Shown in pieces: positions 8,201 to 14,988 of a stretch of DNA of 18,880 nucleotides (its first letter is position 1; the number at the start of each line of letters is the position of its first letter). Both the position numbers and the translations under genes were made by a program. This stretch comes from Sphingobacteriia bacterium (GTDB taxonomy: Bacteria > Bacteroidota > Bacteroidia > UBA7662), in NCBI GenBank assembly GCA_009926245.1, contig RFPG01000002.1, positions 1-18,880 of the forward strand. The letters are read 5' to 3'. Below the pieces are notes generated by a model. The model was not told the origin of the DNA. It saw only the letters and a list, made by a program, of their open reading frames with translations, and made no database searches.

Positions 8201-8827
8201 ATGCCCCAAGCACCAACAGCCCGCCCCACCGACAAAGTAATCCTAGGGATTGATCCTGGCACTTTGCTGATGGGTTATGGTATTCTGCGTATCCAAGGAA
8301 ACCGGGTATCCCTATTGGATGCAGGGCATTGGCGATTTCGCTCCACCGATTCCCATCTGTTAAGGCTCAGCCTCATTTTCAAACAAACCCTGGCCCTCAT
8401 CCAATTGCATCAACCCGATGAATTGGCGATCGAGGCCCCGTTTTTCGCGCAAAATGTCCAATCTCTGATCAAACTAGGCCGGGCCCAAGGAGCAGCCATT
8501 GCTGCGGCCTTGGAACGAGACATCCCTGTCTTTGAATACCTCCCCAAGAAAATCAAACAAGCTGTCACCGGCAACGGCAATGCTTCCAAGCAACAGGTAG
8601 CCGCCATGCTAGCAACCCTGCTACAAACACCCACCGACCACTTCAAAAACGACGCAACGGATGCTCTGGGAGCTGCTTATTGCCATTTCCTCCGAATAAA
8701 CGACCCGACCACAACAGCGGTGACTTCAACAACCTCTCGATCAACCAAAACAAAAGCTGCCTCAGGCCCCAAAAAGAAACAAGCGTGGGAACAATTTTTG
8801 CGCAGTAACCCGGACCGCCAACTTTAA
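8201..8827 (+). CDS. ruvC: Holliday junction resolvase RuvC
   Basis: RuvC is the endonuclease that nicks Holliday junctions symmetrically, working with the RuvAB branch-migration motor in recombination repair. All four catalytic acids are visible: D18 in ILGIDPG, E78 in LAIEAPFFAQN, and D151 and D154 in NDATDALGAA. The conserved PKKIKQAVTGNGNASKQQV segment (115-133) is intact. The 208-residue length exceeds that of the E. coli protein because of a basic, Thr/Ser/Lys-rich tail ending in KKQAWEQFLRSNPDRQL, a type of C-terminus I associate with Bacteroidota RuvC. The ATG at 8201 is the only sensible start. The stop codon lies within the first copy of a triplicated unit shared with the convergent HIT gene. 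Confidence 0.97.
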   Translation: MPQAPTARPTDKVILGIDPGTLLMGYGILRIQGNRVSLLDAGHWRFRSTDSHLLRLSLIFKQTLALIQLHQPDELAIEAPFFAQNVQSLIKLGRAQGAAIAAALERDIPVFEYLPKKIKQAVTGNGNASKQQVAAMLATLLQTPTDHFKNDATDALGAAYCHFLRINDPTTTAVTSTTSRSTKTKAASGPKKKQAWEQFLRSNPDRQL

Positions 8828-8869
8828 ACGATCCGGTCCACTTTAAACGATTCGATCCCTTTAAACGAT
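8822..8869. repeat. Three copies of an 11-bp direct repeat spanning two stop codons
   Basis: CTTTAAACGAT occurs three times, at 8822-8832, 8841-8851 and 8859-8869 (spacings 19 and 18). The palindromic TTTAAA core gives a TAA on both strands. The ruvC stop is in copy 1 and the HIT stop is in copy 3. Read on the minus strand, each copy with its flank encodes Asp-x-Ile-Val-stop (DTIV, DRIV, DRIV), so copies 2 and 1 look like duplications of the HIT gene end. The repeats fill the whole 33-base intergenic gap. Confidence 0.9.
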
Positions 8870-9271
8870 CGTATCAGCGCTCAAAAACCCCCGGATACGC
8901 GCAGCATGTTCCTGCAATTCCTCCGGAAGAGGGCGCAACTTGGGACGAGCAAAGGAAAGCTCCCCGACTTCGTTCATAGGCACCAAATGAACATGGGCAT
9001 GCGGTACCTCTAGCCCGATGACCGCCATACCCACTTTGCGACAAGGAAAGGCCGATTGTATAGCCGGAGCCAATTGACGAACCATCGCCCAAACCGCTGA
9101 ATAATACGGCTCGGGGATATCGTAAATCGCATTGACTTCGATTTTGGGAATCACCAAAACATGGCCAAATGCCAAAGGAAAGATATCCAAAAAAGCCAAG
9201 GCATGCTCATTCTCTGCAACAACATGCGCAGGGATCTCCTTCCGAATGATTTTCATGAAGAGACCTTCCAC
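8861..9271 (-). CDS. HIT family (histidine triad) nucleotide hydrolase
   Basis: This 136-residue cytoplasmic protein belongs to the HIT superfamily of nucleotide phosphoramidase/hydrolase enzymes. The triad HAHVHL (H91, H93, H95, within VPHAHVHLVP) provides the catalytic nucleophile. Other family marks are KEIPAHVVAENEHALAFLDIFPLAFGHVLVIPK, read as two adjoining stretches (residues 11-28 and 29-43), and VIGLEVP just before the triad. The start is a GTG at 9271, chosen because it gives the family's usual seven residues before the Ile-Ile-x-x-Glu-Ile-Pro segment; an ATG at 9256 would truncate that. It follows greA by 11 bases and is probably co-transcribed, a gene pairing I recall from other Bacteroidota. 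Its last four residues (DTIV) are repeated in the downstream triplication. Confidence 0.94.
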   Translation of the reverse strand: MEGLFMKIIRKEIPAHVVAENEHALAFLDIFPLAFGHVLVIPKIEVNAIYDIPEPYYSAVWAMVRQLAPAIQSAFPCRKVGMAVIGLEVPHAHVHLVPMNEVGELSFARPKLRPLPEELQEHAARIRGFLSADTIV

Positions 9272-9282
9272 CTTCTCAGAAT

Positions 9283-9759
9283 TTAAAGAGAGATTTCCAA
9301 AACCTCCAGGCGCATTAAACCCGAAGGAACCTGAACCTCAGCAACTTCACCGACTCTTTTTCCTAACAAACCTTGACCAATGGGTGAACCGACGCTGATT
9401 TTACCCGCCTTGAAATCAGCTTCCTTTTCCGAAACCAAAGTGTATTTCATTTCGGCCTGATTGGCCAAATTGCGGAGTCGAACCGTAGTCAAAGGCTGAA
9501 CCTTGCCCGTATCAATTTGGGATTCATCCATCACACGTGCCGTGGCAAGCGTCTGTTCCAGTCGTGCAATTTGCATTTCCAACATGCCCTGAGCATCCTT
9601 GGCTGCATCGTACTCTGCGTTTTCCGAAAGGTCCCCCTTGTCCCGGGCTTCCTGAATCTGCCTGGCCATATCAGCACGGCCTTTGGTTTTGAGCTGATGC
9701 AATTCGACCTTGAGCTTCTCAAGGCCATCGCGGGTAAAAAAAGATACGGGGGTGCTCAT
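9283..9759 (-). CDS. greA: Transcription elongation factor GreA
   Basis: GreA binds in the secondary channel of RNA polymerase and stimulates cleavage of backtracked transcripts. The 158-residue length is standard. The N-terminal half is an antiparallel coiled coil with the acidic tip motif GDLSENAEYDAAKDAQG, which positions the catalytic metal. The C-terminal FKBP-like domain contains VRLRNLANQAEMKYTLVS and ISVGSPIGQGLLGKRVGE. The frame extends upstream to 9801, but that part lies across a terminator hairpin, so the ATG at 9759 (MSTPVSFFTRDGLEKL) is preferred. It sits just downstream of the terminator that closes the outer-membrane cassette and is followed by the HIT gene. Confidence 0.96.
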   Translation of the reverse strand: MSTPVSFFTRDGLEKLKVELHQLKTKGRADMARQIQEARDKGDLSENAEYDAAKDAQGMLEMQIARLEQTLATARVMDESQIDTGKVQPLTTVRLRNLANQAEMKYTLVSEKEADFKAGKISVGSPIGQGLLGKRVGEVAEVQVPSGLMRLEVLEISL

Positions 9760-9762
9760 AGG

Positions 9763-9795
9763 ATAAAAATAAAGAACGCCCCTTAACGGGGCGTT
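9763..9795 (-). terminator. Intrinsic terminator after the PorV-like gene
   Basis: The arms AACGCCCC (9775-9782) and GGGGCGTT (9788-9795) form a perfect GC-rich 8-bp stem with a 5-base loop. On the minus strand the stem is followed by a T-rich run (CTTTATTTTTAT). It begins 20 bases after the PorV-like stop and ends just before greA, so it should end the TonB-receptor cassette transcript. On the plus strand the downstream side is not T-rich, so it is directional. Confidence 0.82.
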
Positions 9796-9798
9796 ATT

Positions 9799-9806
9799 CA
9801 AAAATA
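9799..9806 (-). promoter_or_regulatory. Putative -7 box for greA-HIT
   Basis: On the minus strand this reads TATTTTTG, an exact TAnnTTTG match, located between the PorV-like stop and the terminator hairpin. A start about 7 bases downstream would fall at the hairpin, giving greA a leader of about 35 bases. The surroundings are A/T-rich and no -33 element is evident, so this may be chance. Confidence 0.25.
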
Positions 9807-9815
9807 AATCAAAAA

Positions 9816-10868
9816 TTAAAGACCGTAACGCACACCAAACAAGTGCGTTCCGCCAAAAGGACTGGTTCCCCTAAAGGCGTAGTCAAATCCAAAATTGGAG
9901 CTATTGAAAGGCGCATCAATGCTCAGACCAAAACTCAAGCCGGTATGCACATTTTGGGTAAATTCAGGATCGGAACCCGCATCCTCGTATTGGTAACCCG
10001 CACGGATCGCAGCAATTTTTCCGAACGCATACTCCGCGCCCACCCCGTATTGGTCGTTGGTAAAGGAATTGGAAGTAAAATTGGCAGCGACCGTTAAGCG
10101 ATTCACCTTCTCGGCATCAAAATAAAAGTCGTAGGATCCTCCAATGTTCATCAAGGAAGGGAGTTCCAAGGTCTGCGAACGCTGGGACAAGGTCAACGGA
10201 ACCGTACTACCCTGCATGACACCGCGTGCAGCAAGTCCATCCCCCGTAAAGGAAATAGGCGTGCCAACATTACGCAACGCAATACCGAACTTGATACGAT
10301 CATCGGGACCCGTGATATACTGAATCCCGGCGTCAAACGCAACACCCGACGCATTCACGTCGGAAGTTCCTTCTGTAACAATACGCAACGAAGCGCCACC
10401 GTGAATACGATTCGAAAAAGAGCGGGCGTACGATACACCTAGATTTGCGATTGTCGGCTTGAAAGTCCCGAGACCACCGTCTGGGTTGTTGACCGTGGTA
10501 ATATCAATGGCACCCATGTCAACGCTCATCACCGATACAGCCAAAACACTGGATTCATCCAAGCGCTGAGCCAAACCAAAGGCATTCATGTAGATTTCTG
10601 AACCACTCAACCAATTGGTCCTTGAGAAATACAATTCGGTTTTGCCACCCAAGGCCAAACCAGCCACGTTGAGGCGCTCGGCTTCGAGACCCTTGACATT
10701 AGCCGAATTGACACCGTACCAACCGGCCTGACGGGCCCATGGCATGATTTGCAACTCGGTTGCACCGGCCTGTCCTCGACGATCCGGGTTACCGGCCAAG
10801 GCATCAAAACTTGCAGCCGAAACCAACATCAGGGTTCCTAAGCATGCGATACGGAATTTTATAGTCAT
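9816..10868 (-). CDS. PorV/PorQ-family outer-membrane barrel protein
   Basis: This 350-residue exported protein resembles the PorV/PorQ (FadL-like barrel) family. PorV binds the T9SS translocon and carries folded cargo to the attachment machinery. The signal peptide spans about residues 1-25 (cleavage after DALA). The mature start GATELQIMPWARQAGWYGVNSANVKG and ERLNVAGLAL match the family pattern in which an Ala-x-x-x-Gly-x-x-x-Ser/Ala region precedes Asn-Pro/Val-Ala-Gly. Amphipathic strands with turn residues run to the C-terminal GTHLFGVRYGL. The ATG at 10868 is preferred over a GTG two codons upstream. It follows the T9SS-tailed gene by 35 bases, so a role in that protein's export or anchoring is the natural inference. 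It could instead be one of the many PorV/PorQ paralogs with no known job. Confidence 0.75.
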   Translation of the reverse strand: MTIKFRIACLGTLMLVSAASFDALAGNPDRRGQAGATELQIMPWARQAGWYGVNSANVKGLEAERLNVAGLALGGKTELYFSRTNWLSGSEIYMNAFGLAQRLDESSVLAVSVMSVDMGAIDITTVNNPDGGLGTFKPTIANLGVSYARSFSNRIHGGASLRIVTEGTSDVNASGVAFDAGIQYITGPDDRIKFGIALRNVGTPISFTGDGLAARGVMQGSTVPLTLSQRSQTLELPSLMNIGGSYDFYFDAEKVNRLTVAANFTSNSFTNDQYGVGAEYAFGKIAAIRAGYQYEDAGSDPEFTQNVHTGLSFGLSIDAPFNSSNFGFDYAFRGTSPFGGTHLFGVRYGL

Positions 10869-10903
10869 TACCACGTCTTAATTTGGGTTTCGGTTAATGT
10901 CGT

Positions 10904-13900
10904 TTAGAAAGTATCCAGATCCACCGGACGAAGTACACCAAACCACTTCACGGTTTTCTCACCAATACCGGGAGCATCCACGTGAATCAGGTAGGAACCA
11001 CTGGCAATTGGTACTTTGTTTTGGTTCAACAGATCCCAATCAAGGTAAGTAGCGGTTGCATCGTCTTTGCGCAATGTCCGGATGAGGTTTCCATTGAGGG
11101 TGTAAATTCGAACCGTACACTTGGTTGGCAAGTTGGTGATTTTGACTCGGTTATCAATCTGACTCACCTCGTAATTGGAGGCGCCGTAGTATGGATTGGG
11201 AACCACTCGAATCAAATCAAGGGCCGACTTGGCCACATCTAGAACCTTCTTACGGGGAGCAATGCTGCGCAGATTCACCAAGTAATGAGGGTTCCCCTTG
11301 TTGATGCCGGCCGTATCCGTCACAAATTTGGAATACTTGCGTGATATCCGAATTTTGGCCGTGTAATCGTTGTCCAAGAAGGTCTTGCCTGGACGGAGCA
11401 GAGGCACCGAGGTGTAAAGAACACCGTTGTAGAACAAACGAAAATCAGGAAGTGTCATGGCCTTGGGGTTGTTCACCGGCGAAGCGACACCAACTTGCTT
11501 GTTCAACTGACGCCAGGTGACATCCGCCTGATCGTAACGGGAATTCATCACATAGATAAAGTGCCGACCGCCCATGGGCACCCGGAAATTCTGGCCACTC
11601 ACCGAGAAGAATGAGTCTGTTGGGTTCCATTTCATATCACCGTGTGGGTGACCGGCAATGGATGAATAACGGCTATCCTCCCCGAATGAAATATTCAATC
11701 GCTCGCCGGTTTCCAAGTTGATGGCGTATCCTGGGAACCAGGACAAACCATTGCGCGGATCCCCATCGGGGTTACCCTCCTTATCGACCGAAGGTGCCAC
11801 CCGAATGCGGTTACGCACTTGACGGCCTTGGGCTAGGAGTGAATCTTCGCAGGTCTCGATAACACAGGCCCTGGTCCACTTGGATTTGTCTTTGGTGATT
11901 ACTACATCCACCGAAGCCAATTTGTCAATTTTGAAATAGGAATAACGAACCTCGGGGTTCAGCGCGCCGACGCCGGTAACTCCTGGCAAGAAATTCCAAA
12001 GGCCTGGCCACCAAGCAGCTGGTGCTGCATAGAGCATGGGAGCCCAAGTCCCACCGCGAACCTGAGGATTGGCTCCTTGGCCAGTCCACTCATCTTCAGC
12101 AATGTTCTCGAAGAAACGCTGTGGATCCCCCGGAGGAATCAAACCTGCTGGGTTTTGTGGGGTTGAATCCGAACGCGGTGTACCGCTCCGAATCCAGTCA
12201 AAAATTTCGAGACGCTCATCATCCGGCAAGAAGGAAAGCCAAGAATTTTGAGGATTTTGGTAGCTGAAGGTTGAGAACAAAACACCGTTTCCTCCGGCTG
12301 GATCATCACCCGGATTCTTGGAATTACGAATCGTAGCACTCAATCCGATGCGCTTGAAGACCGCGGTGGTTTCGTAGTAACCCAAAATTTGTTCATTCCC
12401 TGCCACCAAAACAGTATCGGAGTAAATGGTATCCAAAGCAGCTGAACCTGTATCCCCTAAGACCACATACCAACGACTTTGATCGTCCACGGCCGTAACC
12501 GAACCCGGCGTTCCTTTGTACATGAACAAACGCATATCGGCCTCCGGTACAGCGGTTGGATCGATGACCTTGAGGTTAATGGGTGCGGCATTCTTTTTGT
12601 AAAGTGGCGTAGGCATGAATCCGTTTTCTAGGATGGCCAAGACATCCATGCTATCAATCTCAATGATATTGCCCCCGTTGCCAACACCTTCCATTCGGCG
12701 AACCTCGGGTTGATCCCCATAAACACTGTTGAGGACCAAACCATCAAAGGTGGGTTCTGACTTATGCGGTATTCCCGTATAGGTTTTGACATTGTTACGG
12801 CCTGGCAAATAAGGCTTCTGCTGACCGGTATCCGTAACGATATCGTAGCGAGCGTAATTATTGTAACCGTAGGCAATGACCGTGTAGTAATACTTTTTGA
12901 AGTTGACCAGCTGGTCAGAACCCTCGGCAAAAGCATCTCTGTTGATTTTGAGGGTCATATTAACCCCTTTGTTGGCGCCATTGACGGCCAGGAAGGGGAC
13001 AGACTGCTCTAATTCGGCATCAAACTCCCAGTTGATAATCCGATCCACCGAGTTTTGAATATCGCCTTGGTAAACCAAACGAGCCTTGGACTGGTCGTCC
13101 AACTCACCCGTCGAAACGTTGGAGGCCGATAATTGATAGACCTTGAAACCTTCAAACTTATAAACCGAATCGTAGGGAGGTTGACCGACCGGCCTGTTAT
13201 CATTCAATGCCTTAATGACGGGATCCAATTCCCGATAACCCAGACGATAATTATTGCTGGTAGGCTTGTAAGAGAACGTCAAGATGAGCTCTTGGTCTAA
13301 CTCGGTAATATCTACATCCGGGGCGTCAGGGCCATCAATGGTTTTGAAGCAGTTATCAAACAAAGCCTGGGACTTGGAGTCGGCCTTCAAAAGCAAATTA
13401 AACGATCCTCGGGCACCTCCTGAGGAAGCCCTCGCCCAAACAACACCGATGGTAACATAATTGACGGCACCCGGTTGCAGTGTGAAAGGACCGGCCGATT
13501 GTACAAAACGACGATCGGCGGGAACGTTGGGGTTGGCCCCGGGTCCCGGTGCATTTTCACTCCAATCAAACGGGGTCGCGATGGGGTTCTGGCACGATCC
13601 ACCAACACCCCAACCGTATTGACGATCCGATGCGCCGGGGAACATGAGTCCGCTGTTGATGGTGGGTTGTGAACCCCCCGATCCAGGATAGCCATTACCC
13701 CCGTACACCATGCGGGTATTGTCCCTCCAACGGCCTACCATGTAGTTGTAGGCATTCTCGGCAGTTGTTGGGTTCCCGTTGGGCTGGCCATCGTTGTTGA
13801 AATACAAGAACTTGGCCATGATGATTCGCTCGGTTCGGGGCTCTGGGTCGCATCCTCCAGCTACAAATTCATCCACCGTGCAATCCCGATCGTTATCAAT

Positions 13901-14935
13901 CCCATCGTTGGGATCTGCAAATGGGCCTTCAAAAAAGTCAATTCCGATGGATGGAGGATTGATTCCGTAACCTTGAATTCCCTCATCGTCGTCATCACCG
14001 TTGTAGCAAATACCCAAACCACGCGGCACATCGCAACCCACAAAGTCATCGGTATAGTTACCCAAATCCGGATCCGCCCACTGGGCCATAAAACAAGAAT
14101 CCAATCGAATGGTGGAGCGGTTAATGATCTTGTTGTAATAAAAGGTCATGTTGTTCAGCTCATCGTTGGATTGATAAGCAAACGCCTGGGTTTGGATTTC
14201 CATGCCAATCGGCGTAGAACCCGAACCAGGGGTATTCCCCTTATCGTTGGTCACAAACCAAATACTCTGATCCCCGTAAATAAAAGGATAGTCTCCTCCA
14301 TCGGGGGTGTACGCGCCGTTACCATCAGCGTCCACATATGGGGCCATGTTCGGATCCTGACCAGCAGTCAAATCACCGCTGACAGGCCATTCCCGAATAA
14401 CCTGTGGAATCACATAATTCGGATCGGCCGTCGAAATCGCATTGATATGGTCTTGGACCTGACGACGATTCAGTTTCCAATGCTTGTCCCATAGTTTGCA
14501 CTGATCGTTGGTAATGGTGGCATCCACTAGCGACAAGGGCCCAGCCCACCAACCCGCACCCAAAACCGTCGCCTGACGATAGGTCTGGGCGGCTATTTTG
14601 AGCAGACCGTTGGCATCAATCCCCCCTACCCAAACCGAACCCGCAAAGAGCGAATGCTTTTTGGGAGCTGTTGGATCATCCAACTTGGGAATTTCGTAAC
14701 GGGCATTGCCGCTTCCTCCCTGATCCCACCAGTAGTCATTCCCACGCAGAATCATGGCCCGAACATTGTTGATGTCCAAGTTGACCCTGGAAGCCGGAGG
14801 ATTGCAAGTGGCTGCAACCCGCGCAATAAACTTGCGTGCGTCTCCCTCCGCCCTTGTGGGGACATTGAGAGCTTCCCGAGCCTCGGCACCCCATAGGCAG
14901 GACATTAGACAGGTGACTAAAAGAATTCGCTTCAT
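10904..14935 (-). CDS. Giant secreted protein with T9SS C-terminal sorting tail
   Basis: This is a 1343-residue exported protein. The signal peptide covers residues 1-19 (cleavage after AEA). The N-terminal half has a calcium-site-like stretch DADGNGAYTPDGGDYP (202-217), then GMEIQTQAFAYQSNDELNN (244-262), an NMTFYYNKIINRS segment and DPDLGNYTDDFVGCD (288-302). I recall these patterns from uncharacterised large Bacteroidota surface proteins. A further Asp-rich stretch runs from about 314 to 356. The last 105 residues form a T9SS/FlgD-like Ig tail: VVPNPYYG, VRIYTLNGNLIRTL and SGSYLIHVDAPG. The protein continues past the usual tail end to WFGVLRPVDLDTF. The gene lies 53 bases after the TonB-receptor gene and 35 bases before the PorV-like gene, in the same direction. 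It probably crosses the outer membrane by T9SS and stays on the surface or is released. No enzymatic motif is recognised. Confidence 0.8.
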   Translation of the reverse strand: MKRILLVTCLMSCLWGAEAREALNVPTRAEGDARKFIARVAATCNPPASRVNLDINNVRAMILRGNDYWWDQGGSGNARYEIPKLDDPTAPKKHSLFAGSVWVGGIDANGLLKIAAQTYRQATVLGAGWWAGPLSLVDATITNDQCKLWDKHWKLNRRQVQDHINAISTADPNYVIPQVIREWPVSGDLTAGQDPNMAPYVDADGNGAYTPDGGDYPFIYGDQSIWFVTNDKGNTPGSGSTPIGMEIQTQAFAYQSNDELNNMTFYYNKIINRSTIRLDSCFMAQWADPDLGNYTDDFVGCDVPRGLGICYNGDDDDEGIQGYGINPPSIGIDFFEGPFADPNDGIDNDRDCTVDEFVAGGCDPEPRTERIIMAKFLYFNNDGQPNGNPTTAENAYNYMVGRWRDNTRMVYGGNGYPGSGGSQPTINSGLMFPGASDRQYGWGVGGSCQNPIATPFDWSENAPGPGANPNVPADRRFVQSAGPFTLQPGAVNYVTIGVVWARASSGGARGSFNLLLKADSKSQALFDNCFKTIDGPDAPDVDITELDQELILTFSYKPTSNNYRLGYRELDPVIKALNDNRPVGQPPYDSVYKFEGFKVYQLSASNVSTGELDDQSKARLVYQGDIQNSVDRIINWEFDAELEQSVPFLAVNGANKGVNMTLKINRDAFAEGSDQLVNFKKYYYTVIAYGYNNYARYDIVTDTGQQKPYLPGRNNVKTYTGIPHKSEPTFDGLVLNSVYGDQPEVRRMEGVGNGGNIIEIDSMDVLAILENGFMPTPLYKKNAAPINLKVIDPTAVPEADMRLFMYKGTPGSVTAVDDQSRWYVVLGDTGSAALDTIYSDTVLVAGNEQILGYYETTAVFKRIGLSATIRNSKNPGDDPAGGNGVLFSTFSYQNPQNSWLSFLPDDERLEIFDWIRSGTPRSDSTPQNPAGLIPPGDPQRFFENIAEDEWTGQGANPQVRGGTWAPMLYAAPAAWWPGLWNFLPGVTGVGALNPEVRYSYFKIDKLASVDVVITKDKSKWTRACVIETCEDSLLAQGRQVRNRIRVAPSVDKEGNPDGDPRNGLSWFPGYAINLETGERLNISFGEDSRYSSIAGHPHGDMKWNPTDSFFSVSGQNFRVPMGGRHFIYVMNSRYDQADVTWRQLNKQVGVASPVNNPKAMTLPDFRLFYNGVLYTSVPLLRPGKTFLDNDYTAKIRISRKYSKFVTDTAGINKGNPHYLVNLRSIAPRKKVLDVAKSALDLIRVVPNPYYGASNYEVSQIDNRVKITNLPTKCTVRIYTLNGNLIRTLRKDDATATYLDWDLLNQNKVPIASGSYLIHVDAPGIGEKTVKWFGVLRPVDLDTF

Positions 14936-14988
14936 AGCTGCTTGATTTCTATAAGAGGATGGTTCTAAAAAAGGAGGCGATTGGGGAA

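Noticed and set aside
8822..8869. The three short repeats as a CRISPR remnant
   Set aside because: The repeats are only 11 bp with 7-8 base gaps, they carry the stop codons of two genes, and no cas genes are present.
9760..9801. Longer GreA start at 9801
   Set aside because: The extra 14 residues translate the terminator hairpin. The ATG at 9759 gives the standard GreA length and N-terminus.
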